From positions 62,001-126,000 of the forward strand of contig NZ_VFWX01000007.1 in the NCBI RefSeq assembly GCF_006442965.1: DNA of 64,000 bases. The letters are read 5' to 3'. The DNA is from Mesorhizobium sp. CU3. GTDB taxonomy: Bacteria; Pseudomonadota; Alphaproteobacteria; Rhizobiales; Rhizobiaceae. Positions 27,555 through 36,592 of the stretch are shown piece after piece (the first letter of the stretch is position 1; every line of letters starts with the position of its first letter). Both the position numbers and the translations under genes were made by a program. A model generated the notes under the pieces. That model searched no databases. It was not told where the DNA came from and saw only the letters and a list, made by a program, of their open reading frames with translations.

Positions 27555-28520
27555 ATGAGCAAGATTTCGAACACGCATGGGCTTGGCCCGTTCTCGCGCC
27601 GCCAGTTCCTGAAGACCAGCGCTCTGGCCGCCGGCGCGCTTGCACTGCCGCTCGGCCCGGTTCTGGCCGCCGACAAGCCGAGGGTCGGCCTGGTTATGAA
27701 GTCGCTGGCCAACGAGTTCTTCAAGCAGATGCAGGCCGGCGCGGAGGATTACGCGGCCAAGAACAAGGACAAGTTCGATTTCGCCGCCGTCGGCATGAAG
27801 GACGAGCGCGATTTCGCCGCGCAGGTCGACGCGATCGAGAACTTCATCACCCAGAACTACAACATCATCGTCGTGGCGCCGGCCGATTCCAAGGCGATGG
27901 TGACGCCGATTGCCAAGGCGCTGAAGGCCGGCATCAAGGTCATCAACATCGACGTCTCGCTCGACGAGGAGGCCAAGAAGAAGGCCGGCATCGACCTCGC
28001 TTTCTTCGGCCCGGACAACCGTGCGGGCGCCAAGCTTGCCGGCGACGCGCTGGGCAAGGCGCTCGGCAAGGGCGGCAAGGTCGTCATCCTCGAAGGTAAT
28101 CCGGAGGCCGACAACGCCAAGGAGCGCAAGCTCGGCTTCGACGACTCGGTCAAGGAAAACGGCCTCGACCTGCTCGATTCCAAGACCGCGCATTGGGAGA
28201 CCGAGGAAGCCAACACGCTGATGACCAACTTCCTCACCCAGCATCCCGACATCCAGGGTGTGATGGCGGCCAATGATTCGATGGCGCTCGGCGTCGTCAA
28301 GGCGATCGACGCGGCCGGCAAGTCCGGCCAGATCAAGGTCGTCGGCTTCGACAACATCCCGGCCGTCGGCCCGCTGCTCAAGGAAGGCAAGATGCTCGCC
28401 ACCGTCGAGCAGTATGGCGCGCAGATGGCGGCGATGGGCATCGACTACGGCCTGCGCGAGCTCGCCGGCGAAAAATTCTCGGGCTGGGTCAAGACCGACA
28501 TCAAGCTGATCACCGCCTGA
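27555..28520 (+). CDS. Ribose-type sugar ABC transporter substrate-binding protein
   Basis: A 321-residue periplasmic binding protein of the RbsB class (Peripla_BP_4 type). The N-terminus is a twin-arginine signal (FSRRQFLKTSA) with a hydrophobic stretch ending PVLAAD, so it is probably exported folded. The mature domain has VGLVMKSLANEFFKQMQAG and GVMAANDSMALGVVKAI. It is the first gene of a binding protein-ATPase-permease-LacI cluster. The sugar is unknown. Confidence 0.93.
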   Translation: MSKISNTHGLGPFSRRQFLKTSALAAGALALPLGPVLAADKPRVGLVMKSLANEFFKQMQAGAEDYAAKNKDKFDFAAVGMKDERDFAAQVDAIENFITQNYNIIVVAPADSKAMVTPIAKALKAGIKVINIDVSLDEEAKKKAGIDLAFFGPDNRAGAKLAGDALGKALGKGGKVVILEGNPEADNAKERKLGFDDSVKENGLDLLDSKTAHWETEEANTLMTNFLTQHPDIQGVMAANDSMALGVVKAIDAAGKSGQIKVVGFDNIPAVGPLLKEGKMLATVEQYGAQMAAMGIDYGLRELAGEKFSGWVKTDIKLITA

Positions 28521-28647
28521 GGCGAGCAAGCGCCGGGACTCCCTCCGGCATCGTGCTTGTCTCACCATCGCCGTCGGCACAGTGCCGGCGGCGGTGACGA
28601 TGCGCAGCTACCGCCGCGAATATGCGCGGTCTAGGATTCCTCTGCCT

Positions 28648-30147
28648 ATGGATGCGATTCTCTCCCTCGAAGGGGTCGGAAAGATCTTTCCCGGCGCCGT
28701 CGCGCTCAGCGACGTGTCGCTGTCGATCGCGTGTGGCGAGACCCACATCATCCTCGGCGAAAACGGCGCCGGAAAATCGACGCTGATCAAGCTGCTCGCT
28801 GGCATCTACCAGCCGGACTCGGGCACGATCGCCTTCAACGGTGAGCCCTACCAGCCGAAGACGCCGCATGACGCGCAGCTTTCGGGCATCCGCATCGTGC
28901 ATCAGGAACTGAACCTCCTGCCCTATCTCAGCATCGCCGAGAACCTGATGCTGGAAAGCCTGCCGCGCCGCGCCTTCGGTATCGTCGATCGCAAGGCGCT
29001 GAACAGCCGCGCCGTGGCGCTGCTCAAGGAAGTCGGGCTCGACATCGACCCGCGTACCCGGGTCGAGGCGCTGGGCGTCGCGCAGATGCAGCTGGTCGAG
29101 ATCGCCAAGGCGCTGAGCTACGACTCGAAGCTGCTGGTGCTCGACGAGCCGACGGCGACGCTGACGCCGCCGGAGATCGAGCGGCTGTTTGCCATTATCA
29201 AGCGGCTGAAGTCCCGGGGTGTCACCATCATCTACATCTCGCACCGGCTGCATGAGGTGTTCGAGATCGGCAACCGGGTGACGGTGCTGCGCAATGGCCG
29301 GCTGGTCGCCACCCGCGAGCTGCAGGGGCTCACCGTGCCCGACCTGGTGCGCATGATGATCGGGCGCGACATCGCCGACGAATATGGTTTCGACGCCTCG
29401 ATCGTGCCGGGCACGGTGGCGCTCAGCGTCGCCAATCTGAAGCGCGACGCTTCCACCCCGGACATCTCCTTCGCCGTTCGCCATGGCGAGATCCTCGGCG
29501 TCGCAGGGCTGGTCGGCAGCGGCCGCACCGAGGCGATGCGGGCGCTGTTCGGCGCTGATCCGAAGCTCGACGGGCTCGTCGAGATCGACGGCAAGCCGGT
29601 GGCGATCGCCGCGCCCAAGGACGCGGTGCGGCATGGCCTCAGCCTGCTCACCGAGGACCGCAAGGGGCAAGGGTTGCTGCTCGACATGCCGGTCGACAAG
29701 AACATCACCATCACCGATCTGGACAAGGTTTCGCGCAACGGGCTGCTCAACCGCCGGGCCGAAGTCGCGGCCGCCAACGACCTCGTCGGGCAGCTGCGGG
29801 TCAAGGCAAGCTCGATCGAGCAGGCGGTGCGCAACCTCTCCGGCGGCAACCAGCAGAAGGTGGTGCTGGCCAAATGGCTGTTCCGCGGCACCTCGACGTT
29901 GATCCTCGACGAGCCGACGCGCGGCGTCGACATCGGCGCGCGGCGCGAGATCTATCAGCTGTTGTGGATGCTGGCGGCGCAGCAGAAAGGCATCATCATG
30001 GTGTCGTCGGACCTGCCCGAGCTGATGGGCATGTGCCACCGCATCATCGTCTTCTCGAAAAACAAAATCGTCGGCGAGGTGCCGCGCGCCGAGTTCGACC
30101 AGGAGCGCATCCTGTCGCTCGCCTATCAGGAGTATGTGCGACCATGA
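28648..30147 (+). CDS. Ribose-type sugar ABC transporter ATP-binding protein
   Basis: A 499-residue double ATPase of the RbsA/MglA class (CUT2). The first half has an intact Walker A (GENGAGKST, 38-45). The second half has the usual degenerate P-loop (GLVGSGRTEAMRALFG) but keeps a signature (LSGGNQQKV) and Walker B (LILDEPTRGVD). The ATG at 28648 (MDAILSLEGVGKIF) is preferred over an upstream start at 28582. Its stop overlaps the permease start (ATGA). Confidence 0.93.
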   Translation: MDAILSLEGVGKIFPGAVALSDVSLSIACGETHIILGENGAGKSTLIKLLAGIYQPDSGTIAFNGEPYQPKTPHDAQLSGIRIVHQELNLLPYLSIAENLMLESLPRRAFGIVDRKALNSRAVALLKEVGLDIDPRTRVEALGVAQMQLVEIAKALSYDSKLLVLDEPTATLTPPEIERLFAIIKRLKSRGVTIIYISHRLHEVFEIGNRVTVLRNGRLVATRELQGLTVPDLVRMMIGRDIADEYGFDASIVPGTVALSVANLKRDASTPDISFAVRHGEILGVAGLVGSGRTEAMRALFGADPKLDGLVEIDGKPVAIAAPKDAVRHGLSLLTEDRKGQGLLLDMPVDKNITITDLDKVSRNGLLNRRAEVAAANDLVGQLRVKASSIEQAVRNLSGGNQQKVVLAKWLFRGTSTLILDEPTRGVDIGARREIYQLLWMLAAQQKGIIMVSSDLPELMGMCHRIIVFSKNKIVGEVPRAEFDQERILSLAYQEYVRP

Positions 30148-31160
30148 GCGAGACGTCCGAGACAGTCGTGGCGGCGCCCGTTTCACCGGCCAAGGCGAAA
30201 TTCCTGCGCTTCCTGGTGCGCGACGCCGGCGTGCTGCTCGCGCTGGTGCTGATCACGCTGTTTTTCTCGGCGACCGCCCCTTACTTCGCCACATCGGGCA
30301 ATGCGCTAAAAATCTTCGTGCAGATCGCCATCAACACGGTGCTGGCGGCCGGCATGACCTTCGTCATCCTCACCGGTGGCATCGATCTTTCGGTCGGCTC
30401 GGTGCTGGCGCTGTGCACCGTGGTCGGCGCCACCGTGATGATCGACGAGAATCTCTCGCCGGCGGTCGCCATCACGCTGGCGCTGCTCGCTTGCATGGCA
30501 ACGGGCGCCGTCTGCGGCTTTCTCAACGGCTGGATCTCGACGCGCTGGAAGATTCCCTCCTTCATCGTCACGCTCGGCATGCTCAACATGGCGGCGGGGG
30601 CGGCGCGCGTGGTCAGCGACAATTCGACCATCACCGGCCTGCCGCAAAGTTTCGTCGATTTCGGCAATCTCATCATCGGCGGCTTCCTCCCGTCGATCTT
30701 CCTGATCGCCGTGCTGGTGATCGCGGCCGGCTGGTTCGTGCTGCGCTTCACCGTCTTCGGCCGCATGATCTTCGCCGTCGGCACCAATGACGAGGCGGTG
30801 CGGCTGTCGGGCCACAATCCGGATTTCTACAAGGTCGCCGCCTTCACCATCAGCGGGCTCACCGCCGGCATCGCGGCGATGGTCTATCTGTTGCGCCTCA
30901 ATATCGGCAGCCCGATCGCCGGCGTCGGCTACGAGCTCAACGCGATCGCCGCCGTCATCATCGGCGGCACCTCCTTGAGCGGCGGCAAGGGCTCGATCAT
31001 CGGCACGCTGGTCGGCGCCTGTATCCTGCAAGTGCTGTCGACCGGGCTGCAGTTGCTCGGCGTGGGGGACAACTTCAAGCCGATCGTGATCGGCCTTGTC
31101 ATCGTGCTTGCCGTCATTCTAGACGCATATCGGGAGCGGCTGCTGCGGAAGATTCGGTAG
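30144..31160 (+). CDS. Ribose-type sugar ABC transporter permease
   Basis: A 338-residue RbsC-type permease (CUT2) with about eight to ten membrane segments. Diagnostic blocks are AAGMTFVILTGGIDLSVGSV and ELNAIAAVIIGGTSLSGGKG. The start ATG at 30144 overlaps the end of the ATPase gene by four bases, indicating coupled translation. The LacI gene follows 22 bases later. Confidence 0.93.
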   Translation: MSETSETVVAAPVSPAKAKFLRFLVRDAGVLLALVLITLFFSATAPYFATSGNALKIFVQIAINTVLAAGMTFVILTGGIDLSVGSVLALCTVVGATVMIDENLSPAVAITLALLACMATGAVCGFLNGWISTRWKIPSFIVTLGMLNMAAGAARVVSDNSTITGLPQSFVDFGNLIIGGFLPSIFLIAVLVIAAGWFVLRFTVFGRMIFAVGTNDEAVRLSGHNPDFYKVAAFTISGLTAGIAAMVYLLRLNIGSPIAGVGYELNAIAAVIIGGTSLSGGKGSIIGTLVGACILQVLSTGLQLLGVGDNFKPIVIGLVIVLAVILDAYRERLLRKIR

Positions 31161-31182
31161 GGGGTTCAGGGGACCAGGGACC

Positions 31183-32181
31183 ATGACGACGATTGCCGAT
31201 GTTGCGCGTCACGCGGGAGTATCCGTCGCTACCGTCTCGCATGTGATGAACCACACGCGCCATGTCGAGCCGGAAACGGCCGAGCGGGTGCGCGCAGCGA
31301 TCGCCGCCTTGCGCTACAGTCCGAATTCGGTGGCGCGGAGCCTCAGGCGCGGCGAGACCAAGACCATCGGCCTGCTGCTTCCCGACAATTCCAACCCGTT
31401 CTTCGCCAGCGTCGCGCGCCAGATCGAGGACGCCGGCTTCGTGTCGGGCTATACGGTGATCCTGTGCAATTCCGACGGCAGCGCCGAGAAGGAGGAGCGC
31501 TATCTCTCGGTGCTGATGGCCAAGCAGATCGACGGGCTGATCTTCGCCGGCTCGTCCGACCATGCGCGTGTGTTCTCGCGTCTCTTACCCAACGTGCCGG
31601 CGGTGCTGCTCGACCGCGAGATCCAGTCGGTCAACGTCGATTCGGTGCTGGTCGATCACGACCATGGCGGCTACCTCGCCGGAAAACATCTGGTCGCGCT
31701 CGGCCACGAAAAGATCGGCGTCATCGGCGGCCCGCGCGATTCGAGCTCCGGCCCGGCGCGCTTGCGCGGCTTTGTCCGCGCGCTCGAGGAGGCCGGGCTC
31801 GAACTGCCGCCGTCGTCGATCGTCGATTCCGACTATCATTTCGCCGGCGGCCGGCTGGCGATGGAACAGCTGATGGCGCAGGCGCCTCAGATCACGGCGC
31901 TGTTTGCCTGCAACGACCTGATGGCGATGGGCGCGCTGACGCTGCTGCGCTCGCGCGGACTGCGGGTGCCGGACGACATGTCGATGATCGGCTTCGACGA
32001 CATCCCCTATGCCGTCACCACCTGGCCGCCGCTGACGACGATCGCGCAGCCGGTGGAAAAGATCGGCACGCGCGCGGTGAGCCTCCTGCTCGAGCGCCTC
32101 GGCGATCCGGCCGCCGCGTCACGCCGCGAGGTGCTGGCGCCGGTGCTGGTGGAAAGGGAGAGCTGCGCGGCGCGCGGGTAG
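31183..32181 (+). CDS. LacI family transcriptional regulator
   Basis: A 332-residue repressor. The N-terminal helix-turn-helix and hinge are classical (TIADVARHAGVSVATVSHVM; RYSPNSVARSLR), followed by a periplasmic-binding-protein-like effector domain (GLLLPDNSNPFFASVARQIE; VPDDMSMIGFDDIPYA). It is the last gene of the ribose-type ABC operon and the probable ligand of the palindrome at 27507-27530, so the operon would be autoregulated and induced by its sugar. Confidence 0.93.
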   Translation: MTTIADVARHAGVSVATVSHVMNHTRHVEPETAERVRAAIAALRYSPNSVARSLRRGETKTIGLLLPDNSNPFFASVARQIEDAGFVSGYTVILCNSDGSAEKEERYLSVLMAKQIDGLIFAGSSDHARVFSRLLPNVPAVLLDREIQSVNVDSVLVDHDHGGYLAGKHLVALGHEKIGVIGGPRDSSSGPARLRGFVRALEEAGLELPPSSIVDSDYHFAGGRLAMEQLMAQAPQITALFACNDLMAMGALTLLRSRGLRVPDDMSMIGFDDIPYAVTTWPPLTTIAQPVEKIGTRAVSLLLERLGDPAAASRREVLAPVLVERESCAARG

Positions 32182-32261
32182 TACGGGGCAATCATCGATG
32201 CTGGCACCGGCGCTTTCGCCAATCGCCAACGCTGCACTATAGGCGCCGAGATCGCGGCCAG

Positions 32262-32438
32262 CCCCCTTCTCCCCGTTCACGGGGAGAAGATGCCGGCAGG
32301 CAGATGAGGGGCAGCGCCGAGGCTGCAAGATTGCCTTCAAAAGCCATCCGTGGAGGCCGCAATGTGCTCATTTTCGACCGCCGCGCCGCCCCTCATCCGC
32401 CCTTCGGGCACCTTCTCCCCGTGAACGCGGAGAAGGAA
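32262..32438. repeat. Family C palindrome after the LacI gene
   Basis: Left half CCCTTCTCCCCGTTCACGGG with GATGCCGGCAGGCAGATGAG following (32262-32316). Right half CCCCTCATCCGCCCTTCGGG with CACCTTCTCCCCGTGAACGC following (32389-32438). The region 32182-32444 between two convergent genes contains nothing else and could serve as their shared terminator. Confidence 0.82.
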
Positions 32439-32444
32439 AGGGCG

Positions 32445-33503
32445 TCACGCCGCCGGCTGCATCGCGGCCCTGAGCAGCATCCCGAACAGGTCGCGCGGCT
32501 CGTCGGGGTCGGCGAGCAGGTCGAGTTCTTCGTAGAGGCCGGTGGCCTGGAGCTGGTCGCGGACATAGCGCAGCGCGGAAAAATCCTCGGTGGCGAAGCC
32601 GACGCTGTCGAACAGCGTGATCTGTTTCGCCGACTTGCGGCCTTCAGCCTGGCCGGTCATCACCTGCCATAGCTCGGTCACCGGATGATCGGCGTCGAGC
32701 TGCTGGATCTCGCCCTCGATGCGGGTCTGCGGCGGGAATTCGACGAAGATGTCGGAGCGCAACAGGATGTCGCGATGCAGCTCGGTCTTGCCCGGGCAGT
32801 CGCCGCCGACGGCGTTGATGTGGACGCCGGAGCCGACCATGTTGTCGGTAAGGATGGTGGCGTACTGCTTGTCGGCGGTCACCGTGGTGATGATGTCGAC
32901 GCCTTCGACCGCGTCCTGCCCGGTCGAACAGATGGTGACATCAAAGCCCTTGCCGGCCAGGTTGCGGGCGCATTTTTCCGAGGCCGAGCGGTCGATGTCA
33001 TAGAGCCGCAGCCGGTCGATGCCGAGCAGCGCCTTGAAGGCGATGGCCTGGAACTCCGACTGGGCGCCGTTGCCGATGATGGCCATGGCGCGCGCACCCT
33101 TCGGCGCCAGATACTTTGCCGCGACGGCCGAAGTGGCGGCGGTGCGCAGCGCCGTCAGGATGGTCATTTCGGTCAGCAGCATCGGATAGCCGGAGCCGAC
33201 ATCGGCCAGCACGCCGAAGGCGGTGACGGTCTGGCGACCCTCGCGCATGTTCTTCGGGTGGCCGTTGACATATTTGAAGCCGTACATCTTGCCGTCGCTG
33301 GTCGGCATCAATTCGATGACGCCGTCATGGCTGTGCGAGGCGATGCGCGGCGTCTTGTCGAACAGTTCCCAGCGGCGGAAATCCTCCTCGATGTAGGAGG
33401 CCAGCTCGGTGAGGAAGCGCTCGACGCCGATGGCGAGCACCAGCTTCATCATGCGGTCGACGCTGACGAAGGGAACGATGGCAAGGCGCGAAGGCTGGGT
33501 CAT
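32445..33503 (-). CDS. ocd: Ornithine cyclodeaminase
   Basis: A 352-residue enzyme of the ornithine cyclodeaminase/mu-crystallin family, which converts L-ornithine to L-proline and ammonia. It has the NAD-binding segment MAIIGNGAQSEFQAIA, an MLLTEMTILTALRTAATSAV block and the VGGDCPGKTELH motif typical of true ornithine cyclodeaminases. The ATG at 33503 lies two bases after the arginase stop codon. Together the two enzymes turn arginine into urea, proline and ammonia. Confidence 0.92.
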   Translation of the reverse strand: MTQPSRLAIVPFVSVDRMMKLVLAIGVERFLTELASYIEEDFRRWELFDKTPRIASHSHDGVIELMPTSDGKMYGFKYVNGHPKNMREGRQTVTAFGVLADVGSGYPMLLTEMTILTALRTAATSAVAAKYLAPKGARAMAIIGNGAQSEFQAIAFKALLGIDRLRLYDIDRSASEKCARNLAGKGFDVTICSTGQDAVEGVDIITTVTADKQYATILTDNMVGSGVHINAVGGDCPGKTELHRDILLRSDIFVEFPPQTRIEGEIQQLDADHPVTELWQVMTGQAEGRKSAKQITLFDSVGFATEDFSALRYVRDQLQATGLYEELDLLADPDEPRDLFGMLLRAAMQPAA

Positions 33504-33505
33504 GA

Positions 33506-34438
33506 TCAGAGGCTTCCGGAGTGGCTGCGGGTCGGGCGGTCCATGATGCGGCGGCCCATCAGGCTGGCGGTCAGGTCGACCATCAGGGTTGCGGTGCGGC
33601 CGCGCTCGTCGAGGAAGGGGTTCAACTCGACCAGGTCGAGGCTGGAGACCAGGCAGCTGTCGGACAGCATCTCCATCACCAGATGCGCTTCGCGAAAAGT
33701 GGCTCCGCCGGGCACGGTGGTGCCCACCGCCGGCGCGATCGAAGGATCGAGGAAGTCGACATCGAGGCTGACATGCAGGAGGCCGTTTTCCTTCTCGACG
33801 CGGGCGAGGAAGGCGCGCAGCAGCGGCGCGATGCCGTGCTCGTCGATGGCGCGCATGTCGTGCACGGTGACGCCGGCATCGTTCAGCGCGCGGCGCTCGG
33901 CCGGGTCGACGCTGCGCAGGCCGATGGCGCAGATGCGGGCCGGATCGACGGCCTGCGGCAGGTCCGGAAAATAGCCCTTGAAGCCCGCCTGGCCGCTGGC
34001 ATAGGCGAGCGGCACGCCGTGCAGATTGCCGCTGGTGGTGGTGTCGAGCGTGTGGAAATCGGGATGCGCGTCGAGCCACAGCACGAAGAGCGGCCGGCCG
34101 CGCTCGGCGGCGCGGCGCGCGACGCCGGAGACCGTGCCGGCGGAAATCGAATGGTCGCCGCCGAGAAAGATCGGCATGGCGTTGTTCGCAGCCGCATAAG
34201 CCGTCTCGGCGATCGTCGCCGTCCAGGCCGAAATTTCGGGCAGCGCCTTCAGCGCCAGATTGCCGTGCACGACGGGACGCGCGGCGAGTTTCTCGACCGC
34301 GCCCCAGTCCTCGACCTCATGGCCGAGTTCCGCAAGCATCGAGACAAGGCCTGCCGTGCGCAGCGCGCTCGGCCCCATCTCGCATCCCATCCTGCCCGCG
34401 CCGTCCTGCACCGGCGCGCCGACGATCCTGCAACGCAT
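33506..34438 (-). CDS. rocF: Arginase
   Basis: A 310-residue manganese arginase that hydrolyses L-arginine to ornithine and urea. All metal-ligand motifs are present: GGDHS (His96), DAHPDFH (Asp123, His125, Asp127) and SLDVDFLDP (Asp226, Asp228). It is the first gene of a two-gene catabolic unit with ornithine cyclodeaminase and is divergent from an Lrp regulator that probably controls it in response to arginine or ornithine (inference). Confidence 0.94.
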   Translation of the reverse strand: MRCRIVGAPVQDGAGRMGCEMGPSALRTAGLVSMLAELGHEVEDWGAVEKLAARPVVHGNLALKALPEISAWTATIAETAYAAANNAMPIFLGGDHSISAGTVSGVARRAAERGRPLFVLWLDAHPDFHTLDTTTSGNLHGVPLAYASGQAGFKGYFPDLPQAVDPARICAIGLRSVDPAERRALNDAGVTVHDMRAIDEHGIAPLLRAFLARVEKENGLLHVSLDVDFLDPSIAPAVGTTVPGGATFREAHLVMEMLSDSCLVSSLDLVELNPFLDERGRTATLMVDLTASLMGRRIMDRPTRSHSGSL

Positions 34439-34569
34439 AATTCTTCGTCCTCGCGATTGATTGCGCGGATTGGATCATCGGCAGCTGGCGGTTTGAACAG
34501 CCAAAATTGGCATTTCGAGAAGACTATTCTATCATATTGGACAGATAATTTGACCGAAATGGACAAGGT

Positions 34570-35010
34570 ATGGACGCTCTCGACGAAAGATTGGTGACGC
34601 TGCTGAGGCACGACGCGCGGCGCAGCGTGTCCGACCTCGCCATCGATCTCGGCGTCTCGCGCGCCACGGTCAGGTCGCGCATGGAGCGGCTGGAAAAATC
34701 CGGCGAGATCATCGGCTACACGGTGGTGCTGCGCGCCGACGCGGTCGATCAGAGAATACGCGGCGTGATGACGATCGAGATCGAAGGCCATGCCGCCGAC
34801 CGCGTGGTCAAGGCGCTGGGCGGGTTGGCCGAGGTCTCGACCATCCACACCACCAACGGCCGCTGGGACCTGGTGGTGGAATTGGGTACTGCGACGCTCA
34901 CCGATTTCGACGCGGTGCTGCGGCGGATCAGGCTGATCCCCGGGATCACGGGCAGCGAGACGAGCTTGCTCTTGGCGACGCCGCGCACGACGCGGGCGCG
35001 GCTGGGATAA
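34570..35010 (+). CDS. Lrp/AsnC family transcriptional regulator
   Basis: A 146-residue regulator with a winged helix (VSDLAIDLGVSRATVRSRMERL) and a RAM domain (VSTIHTTNGRWDLVVELG). It is divergent from arginase-ocd across an AT-rich 130-base region (around 34500-34560) that should carry both promoters and the Lrp sites. The start is the ATG at 34570; AAGG lies very close to it, so the ribosome-binding site is weak. A role as activator of arginine catabolism is likely from position. Confidence 0.9.
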   Translation: MDALDERLVTLLRHDARRSVSDLAIDLGVSRATVRSRMERLEKSGEIIGYTVVLRADAVDQRIRGVMTIEIEGHAADRVVKALGGLAEVSTIHTTNGRWDLVVELGTATLTDFDAVLRRIRLIPGITGSETSLLLATPRTTRARLG

Positions 35011-35085
35011 CTGGCCGGATGCGGCGGCGCCGATGTTAGGCCGGGAGGCTCACATCGGCACCGCCTTGCGACGAGCGTTTATGCG

Positions 35086-35460
35086 TCAGCCGTTCGGATA
35101 GTAACCGCCGTCGGCGCCGTCACCCATATATGTTCCCTGCCCAGTGTCGTTCTGGAGCCGCTGGTCCAGCGCGTTGATCTGCCCCAACGCCGAACGGCCT
35201 TCGGAAACCCTGATGGTATCGGCCTGCTGCATCAGATCGCGCGCCTGGCCCGCCGTGAGCTTGCCGGCATCCTGCGCTTCGCGAATGCCCTGCTTGACGC
35301 CCTGCAACTGGTCGAACACCGCCCTCGTCTCCGGATCGGCCGGCACCGATGCCGTGGTCGTGGTGTCGACCTTGTGACGGTGAACCGCATAGGCGCTGGA
35401 AAGCGGTATCGCCGCGAAGATCGCCGCAGCCGCGATAATCCTTGGTGTGAAAGAACGCAT
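35086..35460 (-). CDS. Small exported protein of unknown function
   Basis: A 124-residue protein with a Sec signal peptide (RIIAAAAIFAAIPLSSAYA). The mature part has a Thr-rich stretch after VHRHKVD, a helical middle (QLQGVKQGIREAQDAGKLTA, resembling a small helical repeat) and a Gly/Tyr-rich end. GGGAGATG precedes the ATG at 35460. No family or partner is recognised; neighbours give no functional hint. Confidence 0.65.
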   Translation of the reverse strand: MRSFTPRIIAAAAIFAAIPLSSAYAVHRHKVDTTTTASVPADPETRAVFDQLQGVKQGIREAQDAGKLTAGQARDLMQQADTIRVSEGRSALGQINALDQRLQNDTGQGTYMGDGADGGYYPNG

Positions 35461-35683
35461 GATGACATCTCCCGAGGGTTGAGAAGCGGTAAGACCGCTT
35501 TTCCGAAATGGGGCCGTCAGGTCGCGTCGTGTCGCGGTGGAGTCAGTCATTCATCGCCGGCGGTACTCGGTCCCGAAAATGCCATATAGTGGACATGTTG
35601 GCGTCGAAACCGGGGTGGAACGCTAACGTTATCCGATGTGATCGCGCGGTGAAGCGCCGTGATCAGTACCAGGGCCACAAATG

Positions 35684-35712
35684 AAAAAGGCCGGATTGAA
35701 CCGGCCTTTTTT
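35684..35712 (-). terminator. Bidirectional terminator beyond tRNA-Gly
   Basis: AAAAAGGCCGG (35684-35694), loop ATTGAA, CCGGCCTTTTTT (35701-35712). Read on the minus strand it is a GC stem followed by a T-run, 27 bases after the 3' end of the tRNA. The A-run on the other side makes it able to work in both directions. Confidence 0.85.
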
Positions 35713-35738
35713 CATGCTGCTTAATTTCCTGAGGAAAC

Positions 35739-35813
35739 TGGAGCGGGTGAGGCGATTCGAACGCCCGACCCCAACCTTGGCAAGGTTGTGCTCTACCCCT
35801 GAGCTACACCCGC
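35739..35813 (-). tRNA. tRNA-Gly (GCC anticodon)
   Basis: A 75-nt cloverleaf including an encoded CCA. The acceptor stem is GCGGGTG/CACCCGC, the D-arm AGCTCAGGGGTAGAGC, the anticodon loop TTGCCAA (anticodon GCC) and the T-arm GGGCGTTCGAATCGCC. It stands alone, with a terminator on its 3' side. No integrated element is seen at its 3' end. Confidence 0.97.
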
Positions 35814-36019
35814 TCGCGCGGCCTTGGGCCGCAAGCCGGGCTTATATGACCGAAGCGCGCGGCGATTGCAACAGGGAAATGACGGTGTTTTTGGAGCTAG
35901 CTCTCCCACCCATGTTCCCTGTGCGGACGTGGGATTCGTGCTGGCCGATCGCGGCGGCCTTGCCCCGGAAGCATTCTTGGCCGTAAACGGCGTCAGACTG
36001 TTCGACCGCGCGAGGACCG

Positions 36020-36517
36020 ATGCCGAAGACCGAAGCCGAGCTCAATCAATTCCTTGCCGATCTCGGCATTGCCGTTTCGACGGTCAGGCACCCGCCGCTC
36101 TATACGGTCGCCGATTCGCAGGCGCTGCGCGGCGAGATCGCCGGCGGCCACACCAAGAACCTGTTCCTGAAGGACAAGAAGGACAATTTCTTCCTGGTCA
36201 CGGTCGGCGAGGAGGCGGAGGTCGATCTGAAGCAGATCCACCATCTGATCGGCGCCGCCGGCCGGGTGTCGTTCGGCAAGCCGGAGATGCTGATGGAGCT
36301 GCTCGGCGTCATTCCGGGCGCGGTCACCGTGTTCGGACTGATCAACGACACGGCCGGGCGGGTGAAAGTCTTCCTCGACCAGGAGTTGATGAGCCACGAC
36401 GTCATCAACGGCCATCCGCTGACCAATGAGGCAACGACCTCGATCGCCGCCGCCGATCTGATCAGATTCGTCGAGGCAACCGGCCACGATCCTGTTATCT
36501 TGAAAGTATCGGCTTGA
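36020..36517 (+). CDS. Prolyl-tRNA deacylase-like protein (YbaK/ProX family)
   Basis: A 165-residue stand-alone editing-domain protein of the YbaK/EbsC/ProX superfamily, which hydrolyses mischarged aminoacyl-tRNA, typically Ala-tRNA(Pro). The conserved KNLFLKDKKDNFFLVTVG block with its catalytic-type Lys and the GVIPGAVTVFGLIND block are present, matching the ProX/PrdX subgroup. It may share a transcription unit with the thioredoxin-like gene 75 bases downstream. Confidence 0.88.
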   Translation: MPKTEAELNQFLADLGIAVSTVRHPPLYTVADSQALRGEIAGGHTKNLFLKDKKDNFFLVTVGEEAEVDLKQIHHLIGAAGRVSFGKPEMLMELLGVIPGAVTVFGLINDTAGRVKVFLDQELMSHDVINGHPLTNEATTSIAAADLIRFVEATGHDPVILKVSA

Positions 36518-36592
36518 TCGCCACATGTGGGCGAAAGCGAAATCCGACAATGACGCGCCCGACGCCGGCGGCGCGACCGAAAGGGCGACGAC

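Noticed and set aside
35739..35813. tRNA-Gly as an integration site for an island
   Set aside because: No integrase, no duplicated tRNA 3' end and no shift in gene content next to it.
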